Shown: positions 24,698 to 37,039, counted from the stretch's first letter. The stretch is 64,000 bases of DNA from Schistosoma haematobium (GCF_000699445.3 NC_067198.1:26299536-26363535); one strand, 5' to 3'. Notes: generated from the letters alone by a model not told the origin. Translations and numbers: made by a program.

Positions 24698-24786
24698 TTC
24701 GTCTTAACTCACAAAAACTATGCGTATCTATAACCTTTTACGTTACTTTATCTTTCTTACGTTGTTTTTTGGACCTTATAAACAAA

Positions 24787-24797
24787 TTATATATAGC
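24787..24797 (-). promoter_or_regulatory. TATA-like box upstream of the MULE-derived gene
   Basis: Minus-strand CTATATATAATT lies about 95 bases before the ATG at 24697 and below the poly(A) signal of the next gene. Position suits a core promoter, but AT-rich background makes chance likely. Confidence 0.3.
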
Positions 24798-24915
24798 TGT
24801 TGACTTTCACTACAGCACTTAGGACCACAGATCAAGTTTCGAAGGAACAACAGAGCTAGAGTGTGCACTACAAAACAGAAAATACTCAATTAATGCTCTT
24901 AGCAGTTATTTAGTG

Positions 24916-24921
24916 TTTATT
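24916..24921 (-). terminator. Poly(A) signal AATAAA
   Basis: Minus-strand AATAAA begins 18 bases after the stop codon (24941-24939) of the short-exon gene at 24939-25694, a normal distance for a terminal exon. Confidence 0.5.
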
Positions 24922-24938
24922 ATGCATCAAAAGATTAC

Positions 24939-25694
24939 TTATATATGGAAAAATTTAATACTCAGAGTACCCAACACACACGGCAATTGAAATACGGAAT
25001 GCCCGCTTCCAGTCAGCGCGTTCAAGGCCGTTGAAACGAAACGGCGGACAGATTTGAAAGGGATTACCGTTCTTATCTTGCCGAGGTTCGATTGCCTGCT
25101 TTCGTTTGGAGAAAGTTTATCAGGCTGGTCAAAGAGAGCTGCGATGATTTTGTAGTGGAAGTATATACACACCTAGTTTCGTCATATTTTTGATTTCATC
25201 AGTACGAACGACACCGTAAATTTTGTCGAACCAGGTATCTAGTTCAAGAAATTATTCTAATAGTTAACTTTGAGACATGTTGTGTATAGAATAAGAAACA
25301 CTTTCTCACTTGGTTTGATTTTCTCTTGTAGTAAGGTTACAAATGTCCAAGATATGACAATAAACTTCAAATTACTGGTTATTTTGAACATGTAACCCAA
25401 GCTCCCAGTTTTTGGGAAAATTTGACCCATTTTGGGGAAGCCGCTATAGTAAATTTTGGGGAAATGGCACAAAACCCCCAAAAATTTCCCCAAACATTGG
25501 AGATTTCCCCAAAGTTGGGGGCTTGGGAATTTTTCATGCAAAATAACTAGTAAATTAAGTACGTTTTAGCTGTATATGGCTGTAGTCATCTAAAACGTAA
25601 AACACTTACTTGTATTTCGTTGGGGCATCTCAAATCTATCTCGTCGCAGCTCCACTTGGATCAGCAGCATACTTGTGTAGTAAGGACGGAAGGC
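24939..25694 (-). CDS. Unrecognised gene, three 3' exons with a 34-bp intron
   Basis: Three minus-strand exons join in frame: 25694-25610, 25238-25173 and 25138-24939. The first starts after TTGTAG and ends at a strong donor (A/GTAAGTG); the second starts after AACTAG and ends at G/GTGTGT; the third starts after CGCAG and ends at a TAA. The join encodes about 115 residues, including RPYYTSMLLIQVELRRDRF, WFDKIYGVVRTDEIKNMTKL and LSPNESRQSNLGKIRTV. Phases agree at both joins. Composition looks coding (charged residues, few low-complexity runs), but no family is recognised. The start is upstream and was not found. It ends about 240 bp before the MULE-derived gene on the same strand. The larger intron holds the CCCC/GGGG cluster. 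Confidence 0.42.
25380..25540. repeat. Second cluster of TTTGGGGAAA/TTTCCCCAAA motifs
   Basis: Within 160 bp there are repeated blocks such as TTTTGGGGAAGCC, TTTTGGGGAAATGG, CCCCCAAAAATTTCCCC and TTTCCCCAAAGTTGGGGGC. Same character as 12660-12930. It falls in the longer intron of the short-exon gene, and a 94-codon open frame across it is a product of composition. Confidence 0.5.
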
Positions 25695-25699
25695 CTACA

Positions 25700-27085
25700 A
25701 CCTATGTTAGTCCTTTCCTATTAAGCTTCTGTGAGGGTCTAGTCTTCTCTTGAATGAGTCAACTAAAGGTACGGACACCAGTTTAAAGAAACAGTTGTTG
25801 TAACCTAGGTTTCAAGAATCGGTGACTCGATGTGAAAGCCTGTATGCCCCGGTATTTTGTTCGTTCTTGACTTTTCTACTTGCCTGTCATGTTCTCTGAG
25901 TTATCCCGATCTAGTAGGAAGAAGTGGAAAAAATATGTCAGGTCAAGGCGATGGATTAATTTAGCCAGCTTTTCACTCGCTATAATGAACTCAAGAAGCA
26001 ACCATTAGGCAGTGATTATGTTTAAACGCTTGGGATACTGATATGCCAGTACTTTATAGGGAATTACAGCACTACCTAAGTCTCTGCCATGTGAACACAT
26101 CACTTAGAAGAAAATCAGACTAATGTCTCGATTTCGTCGAGAATTATTCCGGGTCCCAATATTTTTGTCGGTTGCTTGTGCATTACATTTGCCAAGAGTC
26201 CATCACTAAGGGATACATTTATAAAGATCTCTGCTGACGTTTTCTAGGAAGTGAGTTCTGAAAACAATATGTTTCGCTGGGTCCTAATGCCAGGCGTCAA
26301 AACAACGAGGACAAGAATTCGGAAAATGTGCCCTTTATCGGCAGTTGGATGGAATCTAATTTCCACATGAGCAGTTTGCATATTGTAAAAAGATCATATG
26401 AAGCAACTGAATAATAATTTTGTCAAGTACTATTTGATCGGTCTTGCATACAGTGATGACATCACAATCCTACAGTCCTCAAAGTGGCTAGTCAGATGCA
26501 CAGGAATTTTGTTCACTTTAAAGAGGTAGTTCCTTCTTGATTCGTACTAAAAGAATTGTAAACAGCATGCTTCTTATCAGATAATAGAGATGAGAATTAA
26601 TGTGTGACTCGGTGTCAATGGTGTGGGTTGATTCTCAATAAGAATGATTTTATTCACTCTGCTACCACTTCTTACATTAGCTGTGCTCAGTAAATATGTG
26701 CTGTTGCCAACGTGCTTGTTTTATGTCTTAATACATTATTCTTACCATTAGATTACTAAGGGCAGCCCTCGTGTTCAATTAAACTTAGTTCTCATGCTTC
26801 TCGAAGAAGCGTTTCTGGAATTCCAAGGAAAGTCTTGCTCTGTTTAAGTACACATTGACAGTTTCAACATGACAAATCAGTGTGCAACTTTTCTGGATGG
26901 AAATCCATGACACTACACACTGCTTAGATTAAACTAATGAAGCTGGATTTTGGTTCTTTAATTAATGACTAATAGTTAATTGCTCAAACAGACTGCAGCT
27001 CTTAATTTAATGTATTATCTTTATTTTTTAGCATATACAAAGACTTCTGTCGTCTGCAACTGATTGTTAGGGAATTATCTTCTAT
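25700..27085. other. Intergenic stretch upstream of ALG11
   Basis: No complete gene. It contains the degenerate reverse-transcriptase-like remnant at 26290-26500 and otherwise unremarkable AT-rich sequence up to the ALG11 start. Confidence 0.4.
26290..26500 (+). mobile_element. Degenerate reverse transcriptase fragment
   Basis: A plus-strand frame reads CPLSAVGWNLIST near 26320, then LAYSDDITILQSS near 26445. These resemble the G-RQGCPLSP-LWN and LAYADD-I-L blocks of non-LTR reverse transcriptases, in the right order but too close together. Frameshifts break the rest. Confidence 0.35.
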
Positions 27086-27089
27086 AAAG

Positions 27090-30000
27090 ATGATGGTAAT
27101 TTAGTCATTTTATTAGTTCTTTTAGACCTTGTTGGTTTTTTTGTTAGTTGTATATGCTATTATTTTCGCAATTAAATGGTTTATCCGTCATCGAAAACAC
27201 GTTATGCACCGTGATTTGATGGAGAAATATGGTGTTCCAGCCAATCACAAGATTGTTGGGTTCTTTCATCCTTATTGTAATTGTGGGGGTGGGGGTGAAC
27301 GTGTTCTATGGACTGCAATTAAGTGTATGTTAGAAAAGTAGGTTGTTTTATTTCTTTATTGATTAAAATATGACATTTTGTTAATGTAGATATAAAAACA
27401 TAGTAATTGTTATTTATACCAATGATGCAGAGTGCCTTTCAAATCCTGATAAAGTCCTCAGTAACGTCCGAAGAATATTTGGAATATATTTCAACAAACC
27501 TTCCAATTCTGCTATACATTTTGTACCGCTGAAATCAGAGATATTACTAACTCCGAAGCTATATCGTTTATTCACACTAGCTGGTCAGGCTTTTGGTTCA
27601 GTTCTAGTTGGATTGGAAGCTATCTTTAGATGCCCACCGGATGTATATATTGACACTACCGGATTCGCTTTTACCATACCTCTAGCCAAATGGTTATGTA
27701 ATTCACAGACAGCGGCTTACGTACATTATCCAACTATATCGTCTGTCATGTTGCAACGTGTATCGTCCTCACTGTTCTCAAAAAATAAAAATGAAATAGT
27801 TTTAACTTATAATAATCCTAATTGGGTTAGAAAAAATAAGATCTTTTCCAGCATAAAATTCTTATACTACAACCTTTTTATCAAAGCTTATAAATTCTCT
27901 GGTTCAAGCATAAATGTCGATGTTGCAATGACGAATTCATCTTGGACTCAAAAGCATATTCAGTCATTGTGGGGTGGAAAACCTGTTGTGCTCTATCCTC
28001 CTTGTCCCGTCGAGGATTTGGAAGGGAAATTAGTCAGTGATCAAAGATTTAAGTGGATTTTATCTGTCGGTCAGTTTAGACCGGAAAAAAATCACGAGGT
28101 TTGCTTCTTTTTTTATTGAGATATATTACTTCTAGACAGTTCAATTTATGGCATTTTGTAAAGTATTTTCTGATCACAGTAATTATTAGATATGTACTCA
28201 TGTAGTTCTCTAATTGTTAATGCTGAACCGAAATCTGCTTCATGTAATCTGAGATACTCAGCACTGTGTCTTATTTGCTGTTATTGGTTTATGTAATGTT
28301 TAATATTTCCGTTACTCAAATACTCAACGTTAGCATTTTCAAATATATCACTAAACTAAACATTCTTTAGTTTCCAATTCAGTAAAACCCTATCTAAATA
28401 GCAAGTATTCATTCCCAACCAAAATCTAGAACAGTTATATTTTCTGATTCTTAAGTCCTAAATTTCATCGATCAAAAAGTCGCGTAAACCAAACTACTAG
28501 ACTCTTCCTGATCACTTGTGGTCGCGTCCGATAACGTACCATGTGAAGTTAAATCTTATAAAACCACTTATTTAAATAATTAAAAACAACATTTAGGAGA
28601 GCCATCTTGTGTGTAAACAATACAATAGAAGACTGTCACAAGTCTATATTCTGAGTCCATTATTCACATTTTCACGGTTGGCCAAACTAAATTGTTACGC
28701 ATATTTTGCCAACTAGATAACTTCCCTTAAAAATAATATAGAAACACCTATTCTGAACACGTGAAGTAGATTTACATCCTTATCTCGATTTTGGCCTTGT
28801 TTCACAGTAAGTAAATCTTCATAGGCTATAATCGTACTATTACTTAGGCCTTATTTTATATAATTGCGCAATTAGTATAAAGTTTATTGGGCTTGTATTG
28901 AACAGTTATAGAATTTCCTATAGTCACTATTGAATAATATAATTAAAAAGTCCTGAAAAATTTTATTTCCAATATTTAGCTTCAGTTAGACGCTTTCCAT
29001 CACTTCCTTAGACGTCACGAGTCAGCAAAAAGCGATGAAAAACACCAGTTCAAGCTTCTTTTAATAGGTGGCTGTCGGGATGACAAGGATTTTGCCCTTG
29101 TCTCAAAACTTAAAGACCAGGCTGCTACACTGGAACTTGGAGATACTGTAGAATTCCACATTAATTTACCCTATCAGGAGTTAAAAAGCTATTTTGGACG
29201 TTGTTCTGTTAATTTGCACACTATGGTGGATGAACATTTCGGAATAAGTAAGTAATTTAAAGTTGACTCTAGAAATATTGTATAGTACGTCAGTCTGAGA
29301 TAAATAAAATTGCGCATCAGAAAAGGCACCACTAAACACATCTGTGGAAAATTCAGAACGTCCCAGTCGGATTTTAAAATATTAACTATCAGAGCCTGTT
29401 CTGTATATTAAAAAAGTTAGCATACTATCCTCAAAGCCTCAGAATCCTGGTTACTATCCAACTAAGAGTTGTGAGTGTGTTGGTTAATTGGGGTAACTCA
29501 ATACAACACACAGGTTTATGCAGAGTTTTGTTTCACTAAGTTGTATGTGAAGTCTAGTGCTACAACCACTAAGCCGCAACTCTGATTCCAAAAAGTTATA
29601 GGGTTATATGAAACGGTTGCTTGAAATCTCGATTTTAAGTAATTGCTAAATGGTTATACGCGGATATGCTTTTGGTTTTGTGATTATTACTTAGTTGGGC
29701 ATTAGGATTCAGTCAGTCATATGCAACATGGAACCTGGTACGTACATGTATCGGTTCAAGTTAACACATAACATTAACACAGCTAAGTAAAATTATTCTT
29801 ACAAATCTCAGAGTGGTCAAAGTAATCACAGTGTCAGTAGTAACAGAAAAGAATAGGTATGAAAAGAGATCAAACGTGTAGGGGATTCCGGGATTGATGA
29901 TCTAAGGGGACACGGTGGATACTCCTGTGCCATTGCAATTGATTCTGAGTCGCTTCACTTAGAGTCTAACAATTATTTACAATAATGGCGTAAACCCCCA

Positions 30001-31376
30001 CTAGGCAGTGTGTAATTTATTTACAAGGTCCAGTTCAATTGTTGACGTCTTCATGGACTGATCCCACGATTTGGTCTGGTCACCCGTAGTGCTCTTGCGA
30101 CCCACCCCCTACACCAGCCATCATAACCCATGGAGGTGGGCGGTAGTTGGGGATACACAATACATGTCCTTACCGCCTTGGTTGATAAAGATTCATTATC
30201 AGACCAACCAATTTTCTACATTTACCCAATACTCTATACTTACCTCATCATTGCTCACTCAGTTGTCCTGATATACGCAAACAATTATTCGAAGGCATGT
30301 TCAAATACTACTAGCCTCTGAATATCTTCCATTCTTAATTGTCATGTTTCACGGCCATAAAGTAAGGCAGGATGAGCCGCTGCTCAGTAGACTGGATTTT
30401 TAAGTGGCAGATGAAGATTTCACATACCAAGTGACTGAGTTTGGCAAAAAGCCAGCTGAGCTTTCTAAAACCGTGGGCTGACTCACATATGTGACATGCT
30501 GTAAGTTGATTATTATTTGAGTACCTATCACAAAGATAATTATACGGTTATAAAATGATTTGTCAGATCATTGTGTCTGTGCTCATGTCCTTTGAAGAGT
30601 AAATAAATTAGTTTTTGTACCTTATCATTATGTACTGTTTTAATGATGGAGTTCATTACCATAATAGTGGATCGATCTGTGCTTTGCTAGATCTAGTAAA
30701 AGTCACTGCTAGTTCATTAAGTTTTCTGTCGCTTTTTCGGCTGTCAGTCAGTCATAGCAACTATAAAAGTACACTTGATAATCTTCGAGATGACACTTCA
30801 GTTCACTGCATATATTGCTAACTATCGCTAATAATTGTGTATAGAGTATTGAAACGTGTTATGCAATTCCCCATGTGTATTGTGTTAAGCTAAAATGAAA
30901 TTCTTTCACATTTAGTTAATTATTCTATTTTAGCATCCGGACGTTATGTGATCTCTGTTTATTCCTCAACATCAGTTTTACACCTTGATGTCAGTCATTT
31001 TTCATGCATTATTTCCTCAAAGTATAGTCTGATGTTTTATGTATTATTTTCAACAGGTGTTGTGGAAGGCATGGCATCAGGTCTTATTACAATTGCTCAC
31101 AGATCCGGTGGTCCACTTACTGATATAATTGGACCCTCAGAAACTAGTTCATCTTCCAATCAGTTAGAAAATTCAGGTGTTGGATTCCTTGCGTCTACAG
31201 TTGATGAATACGCAAATATTTTCGAATTGGTATTGCTGAAAATGTCTGAATCACAAATCGATGCCATACGGAAAAATGCCATCCAGTGGGTACATGAAAA
31301 ATTTTCTGAGGATTGTTTCAACAGGGGTTGGATCGATCAAATGAATGTATTCGGTTTGGAGTCAATTTCAGCATGA
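27090..31376 (+). CDS. ALG11: GDP-Man:Man3GlcNAc2-PP-dolichol alpha-1,2-mannosyltransferase
   Basis: Five exons: 27090-27095, 27126-27337, 27390-28098, 28980-29247 and 31057-31376, giving 504 residues (human 492). ALG11 adds the fourth and fifth mannoses to the dolichol-linked N-glycan precursor on the cytosolic face of the ER. The reconstructed protein has an N-terminal membrane anchor (residues 4-22, hydrophobic), the G-rich loop [17 protein letters not shown] (48-64), [24 protein letters not shown] [30 protein letters not shown], and the GT4 motif E-x7-E as EHFGISVVE (394-402) followed by HRSGGP. All introns are GT...AG; the first two are 30 and 52 bp. The first exon is inferred: ATG ATG, donor GTAATT, acceptor TTTTAG at 27125. 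The frame upstream of this ATG is also open, so a different 5' end is possible. The rest is firm. Confidence 0.95.
28099..28979 (+). other. ALG11 intron 3
   Basis: Intron of 881 bp between FRPEKNHE and LQLDAFHHF, donor GTTTGC and acceptor TTTAG. AT-rich, with nothing else recognised. Confidence 0.85.
29248..31056 (+). other. ALG11 intron 4
   Basis: Intron of 1.8 kb, donor GTAAGT and acceptor CAACAG, splitting the Ser codon inside the EHFGISVVE motif. It holds an antisense remnant of a non-LTR retrotransposon. Confidence 0.85.
29709..30480 (-). mobile_element. Degenerate 3' end of a non-LTR retrotransposon
   Basis: Starts with TCAGTCAGTCATATGCAACA and continues AACCTGGTACGTACATGTATCGGTTCAAG, matching the 3' end at 11212 (TCAG repeats, GACCAAGCACATATGTGCATCGGTCCAAG) at moderate identity. 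Farther in, ATTGATTCTGAGTCGC pairs with TCGATTCTGAGCCAT. Coding parts are too decayed to read. It sits antisense in ALG11 intron 4. Confidence 0.6.
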
Positions 31377-31390
31377 TAAGCGAAACCGAT

Positions 31391-31396
31391 AATAAA
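31391..31396 (+). terminator. Poly(A) signal AATAAA of ALG11
   Basis: AATAAA begins 15 bases after the TGA stop. A second AATAAA occurs near 31886; the first is the better candidate only if a short 3' UTR is used. Confidence 0.5.
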
Positions 31397-31399
31397 GAG

Positions 31400-32440
31400 C
31401 TTATTGTGATAATCTTCTGAAGATTCTCTTATGTATCAAATTACCTATGTTGTTTTACAATATTTATTATCGGTTCCATTATGAATATTCTTTATTTGTA
31501 TTGTATTTTTGATTTATACAAAAGAAATTTATGCGGGTTAATTATCTTATGATGGCTAGAATTTCGTATCAATCGTTATTTATTCAGTTAATATATCAGT
31601 CTAAACTTGTTTATTAACTACATGGTGATAAAACTTGGTATTGCGTAACAGAGATTCAGTATGTATCAGAAAAAAGTGGAAATACAATTAATAAGACACT
31701 TTCAAGGAAAAAGTAAATTACTAATTACATGTGTCTGAATCATTTTGATCGACCACAAAATTCACATCGTATAGGGTGTTCCTCGATAGATTCATGACAT
31801 AAAAGTCGAGAGTATGTTATGTGACTCCTTATGTATTGCTTTTTTGAAATTTGATTTATTTACATCAATTATCATCACGTTTTCAAATAAACATTTATGA
31901 GCATTTTAACCGTGGTAAAATCTTGTGTTTGTTCATATAAGTAATCATCTAAAATTGCACTGACACATAGGTGAGTAATGGTTAATGAATGAATGGCCAG
32001 GTTATTATAAACATTTTATTCCTCCTAAGCAAAATATCAGGAGACTAAGTAGTTCATATTCTAGCTATCTTATATCATACCCTTAGAAAGAGATTTATGA
32101 CTTTCAATCTCGTCTTTCCCAGTCTATGGTTAAACCACATCCAGGTTATGTTACGAAAACATTTGCCAACTACATATAAGTTTGGATGTAGATGATATTT
32201 TTCAAGCTTTAGTTTGGACTCTTAAGCTAACAAAAAATCATACTGAGTTGGAGAGTAATCTCCCTTCCTGATCACATTTCCTCGCTAAAACTTCAGGAAT
32301 TACCTCGGAGTTCCACCATACGGAAAGTGAGGCAGTCACGCTACCGATAACATTTAATGATGATTATGCAACATAGAAATATAAACCGTAGGTCACCAAC
32401 CTTCATTTTATGTTGATATTACTTAATTGGCTCTGCCCTG
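31400..32440. other. AT-rich stretch between ALG11 and an RTE element
   Basis: Contains possible alternative ALG11 3' UTR with a second AATAAA. No gene or repeat recognised. Confidence 0.4.
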
Positions 32441-34997
32441 AGAGTTAAGGGAAGAATAATGACGCCTCATGATGAAAGCCGATATTCGGAAGTCATGAGG
32501 CCGAAGCCCCTTCTAACTACCAGAGCAACAATTTCTAGACGGGACGTCCGGATAAAGTAGCAGACTTGGAGGACCAGTTAAATGAGGAGATACAACTTGG
32601 CAGTACTCAGAATCAGCGAAACCCATTGGACCCAAGCTGGGCAGCAAAGGTTAGGTACGGGACAGATGCTGCTGTACTCCGGTCACGAAGAGAACAAAGC
32701 TGCACACACAGGGAATTGCTCTGATAATGTCCGAAGAAGCAAGTAATGCATTTGTAGGATGGGGATCTCACGGATCCGGAATCATCAAAGCAGAAGGAAG
32801 GGACTACAATGAATATTATGCACCCACTAATGATAGCAACGACGACGATAAAGATTAGTTCTACAAGAGGTTGCAGTTGATCATAGCGAAGTGCTCAGGA
32901 ACGGACCTGACCATCCTGATGGCAGATTTAAGCGCTTAAGTCGGAATTGACAACACCGGATATGACGATATCATGGGACGACATGAACTGGGGAAGAGAA
33001 TTTCAAACCTATGTGCATTCAACAAATTGGTTATAGATGGCACAATATTCCCACAAAAACGTATACACAAAGCTATATGGGTCTCACAGTATCACACCAC
33101 GGAGACCCAGGTAGGTCATATTTTTATGAATAAAAATTCAGGACAATTTAGGATGCGAGAACCCTGAACAGGATTCAAGAAAGGAATAGCAAGAAGACAG
33201 CGATCAACAAGAGCGGAGAAAGTCAAGGTACAAACTGAATACGCTGAAGCAAACAAGTAAATGAAGAGGACCATCCGAGCCGACAAGCAGAAGTACATGG
33301 AAGACCTAGTAGCGACGGTGGAAAAAGCTGCAAGAGAAGGAAATATGAAACAACTATATGACAAAACGAAGAAACTAGCAGAGGAATATGGTAAACCAAA
33401 GAAACCAGTCAAGGGAAAGAAAGGAAGCCAATCACAGATCCAAGAACAGAGGGACAGATGGGTAGAAGACTTCGAGGAGCTTGTGAATAGACCGGTCCCA
33501 GGCCATCGAAGCAGCACACAGAGACCTTCCTATGGATGTCACTCCACCAACGATCGAAGAAATCAGAATGACCATCAGACAAATCAGGAGTCGGAACGCA
33601 GCAAGATCTAACAACATACCAGCTGAAGCACTGATGCCTAACGTATGAGTAATGGCAATCATGCTCCACATTCTGTTCAGGGAGATTTGGGATGAAGAAT
33701 ATGTGCTAATGAACTGGAAAGACAACAAAGAAAGATCTGAGTAAATGTGAGAGCTACAGAGGCACCGCAGTACTGTCAGTACCAGGAAAAGTTTTCGGAA
33801 GAGTGTTGCTGGACCGGATGAAAGATTCAGTGCATGCCCCCACTTCAATAGGCTGGATGCCGTAAGGATGGGTCGTATATAGACCAAGTCGCGTCGCTGC
33901 AGGTCATCATTGAACAATCAGTTGAGTGGGACTCGTCACGGTACTTCAACTTCATTGACTATAAGAAGGCGTTTGACAGTGAAAATAGGAGAACATTATG
34001 GAAACCTCGACACTATAGTGTACCTGAAGATCGTCAGCATCATACAGAATTTACACGACGGACTATAGTGCAAAGTAGTGCATGGGGGACAACTGACAAA
34101 TGCATTCCAAGCATGAACCGGAGTCATACGAGGCTCTCTACTCTCTCCCTTCATCTTCCGGTGGTCGACTGGATTATGAAGATCTCGACACCTGAAAGGA
34201 AGCACGGAATATAATGGACAGGATGAATGCAACTAGACGATTTGAACACATCATCTGGTCGTTCAATCCCGGTACCACAAACAAATGCAGGTCATGACAA
34301 ACGGTGTAGCAGAAGCCTATGCATCAGTAGGCCTCAACATATACAAGGGAAAATGCTCTACTACAACGCAGAGAACACCAAATCAATCACACTTGACGGA
34401 GAAGCTTTGGAAGATGTGGAAACTTTCACTCAGCATTATCAATTAACAGAAGGATCCATTGCAGACGTAAAGTCAAGGAGTGGAAAAACAAGAGCCGCAT
34501 TCTTACGGTTGAAGAACATGGAGTTCGAAACAACTGCCAACGAATATCAAGGTCAGAATCTTCGATACAAACGTAAAGACAGTTCTACTTTACGGAGCTG
34601 AAACTTGGGGAACTAATACAACCATCATCAAGATGGTACAAGTACTTATAAATAGCTGTCTACGCAAGATACTCAACATCCATCGTCCGGATACCATCAG
34701 CAGCAGCTTACTGTGGAGAGGACAAACTAGCTTTGAATTGAGGAGGAAATGAGGAAACGATGGTGGAAATAGATAGGACATACATTACGGAAATCACCAA
34801 AGTTAATCACGAGGCAAGTGCTAACTTAGAATCCTGAAGGGGAACAAAAAAGAGGAAGACCAAAGAGCACACTACGTCGGGAATCGGAAGCAGACATGAT
34901 TAGGATGAATAGCAGGTGAATTGGATTGTCCAGGACAGAGTTGGATGGTGAGTGCTATTGGGCGACCTATGATCCTCCACGAGGCGAACAGGCATAA
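32440..34997 (+). mobile_element. RTE-like non-LTR retrotransposon, near full span but decayed
   Basis: Blocks of an RTE-type ORF appear in order with many stops and frameshifts. Endonuclease: LAVLRISETHWTQAGQQ near 32600 and YAPTNDSN near 32818, then GRHELGKRISNLCAFNKLV at about 32975. Linker: MKQLYDKTKKLAEEYGKPKK at about 33345, QIQEQRDRWVEDFEELVNRP at about 33435. Reverse transcriptase: PGKVFGRVLLDRMKDS near 33783, FIDYKKAFDS near 33953, VLLYGAETWGTN-like residues near 34590, and RRGRPKSTLRRESEADM-like residues near 34850. The 5' end has a strong hairpin (32464-32501). It lies 1.1 kb downstream of ALG11. Confidence 0.85.
32464..32501 (+). ncRNA. Stem-loop at the 5' end of the RTE-like element
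   Basis: GCCTCATGA (32464-32472) pairs with TCATGAGGC (32493-32501), and inside it CCGA-TAT-TCGG forms a second stem, with unpaired TGAAAG and AAG between. Whether it acts as an RNA is unknown. Confidence 0.45.
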
Positions 34998-34999
34998 GT

Positions 35000-35933
35000 A
35001 TGTATCATTTAGTTAAAATGTATGCTACAAGTTTGTTATTAAATCCTTGAAAATAATTTTTTAAATTAGTTTTCCATATATTTGGTTAGTAGATTAAATA
35101 TATTTCCCGAATTAAGACTAAAATATGGGGTATCTAAAATGCTAAACAAAAATAGATCACACATCTGTCTTAGGAAAAAGTATCAGTGATCTTAGAAAAC
35201 TTAGATTTTTATGTTAGGATTTGATCTAATTATAAATTCTCATTCATTTTTGAATTATGTTCGGATGTATATATCTGATTCGATATATTAGTATGGGAGC
35301 ATATTTCAACGTTTCTGAATTAAAGTTGAGCACATCTTTGCAACAGATCGATCGTTTTACAAGTAAGTGATCTTTTAACTGAATAATTTTTTTTATATCC
35401 ATCAAAAATAACAGTAGTTAAACTCGGATCCCATTCTTGGTTAATTAAGCTAAACTAAATTTAGATTTGTCACTTGTTCTGCCGAAGTACTTTCAATAGT
35501 TGTTGTTGTTTACCAACGTAAATATTTGTTTTCATTTAAATTTCCTTATATTATTATCCCATTTATTGGTAGTATTTTGAGAAATCATTTTTTCCTTACT
35601 ACATAGTATTCCTATCGTAGACTTTAAGCGGAAGTACCAGTCGCTATGATTCTATTTATAGATATTATTATCTATTCATGTAAACTTCACATTACTAAAC
35701 AAAGAATTAAATATAATCAAGTTGTTATATATTTTAAAAAAGTTTGTTGTATCAATGTTATAGTTTCTTCAGTTGAATAATTCAACAGTTTTCGTAACAT
35801 TTTTTTCCTTATTTTCCGGTCAAATTTTAAATATGTACAGTTTAAAAAGATCTGCTTAGTCGAGTAATTTGCTGATAACCCAATGATAATTTGTTTGTTT
35901 TCGTAATAACTTCAAAACAAGTGTTACCGTGAC

Positions 35934-35976
<43 letters not shown>

Positions 35977-36600
35977 TACGGATGAATGTATATTTCCATT
36001 CCTTAGCTGAAAAGTGTTTCAATGTATTACTAGAGTTCGCAATGCTACTGTTTTGAAAACTTGTAATGTAAGTGACAAAATTTAACTTAATTATAAAAGA
36101 AGTGACTATTTGATGTCGGATTATATATATATGACGGAAATTGCATTATTTCACTGTCGTTCTGTGAAACGAAATTAGATGTAGAAATGTAGTTATGCAC
36201 TAGATAGAAACAATCTTTTATAAAACATGCCTTAAAATATTCAGGTGTAAAAAGAGTTGACTAAAATACATGGTTTCAGTTTTACTTGCACTGATAGATA
36301 TCATGCAATCCATTCCATTGTTTAAATAATTGAGGGAATATCAATGCGAAATAACAGGAATAAAACAATAGGGGTTTTCGCGATTCCAAGTTTTCTAAAC
36401 GTTATCCAATCTAATATAAAACAACATTAATAAACGGCTACCCTGTTCTAGAAAAGATTTGTAGCTCAGGTAGATGATTTAGGCGGAGTTTTGCTTGCTA
36501 CATTTGTATAGTACCAAGAATCAGATCAAAGGAAGGTACAATCAATATAAAGAGATAGTGACAGATTAAAATTCAGCAATAACCAATCAAGATGGAGGTC
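35000..36600. other. AT-rich non-coding stretch
   Basis: No ORFs over 60 codons and no named repeat except the TTA microsatellite at 35933. Confidence 0.5.
35933..35975. repeat. ATT/TTA trinucleotide microsatellite
   Basis: About 14 uninterrupted ATT units. Confidence 0.95.
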
Positions 36601-36635
36601 GACAAGACAACCTGTGAGTCATGTTGAGAAATTCG

Positions 36636-36740
36636 AACACTTCACTTCCACCCAAAGTTTGTGCCGATGATATTGTTTAGAAGAACAATGAAAGCTCCAC
36701 GGCCAAGCCATTAAGCTCAGAGATGCCTAGTGCTTCCAGG
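36636..36740 (-). repeat. Single arm of the 16.9-kb foldback family, joined to a SINE-like end
   Basis: GAACACTTCACTTCCACCC, then AAAGTTTGTGCCGATGATAT match the right arm at 17115-17150. It is followed by CCTAGTGCTTCCAGGTTTT, the 3' part of the Sm-alpha-like SINE hammerhead region, so two families are joined here. Confidence 0.55.
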
Positions 36741-37039
36741 TTTTAAATAGTATAACTGAGATCAGTTTGTGGTCTAATACTATGAAAACAAATAATTGTG
36801 AGGTGTTTGAAGTTAAATGGTATATATACGTAAAATATATTCACCACACCGAATAAGAATTATGCGATAATAATAGCTAAGTTGGAAACTAAGGTTCTTG
36901 ATATCAATGGATTGAAAATTAGGATGATTACTACAGTATCTGAACTTACTGGATCTAATTCCATGCAGAAAGGTATGTAAAACAGCTTAAGCTCAGTCAG
37001 TTGTAAATACACCTCTGTCCTACATGAGATCAGTCACGA

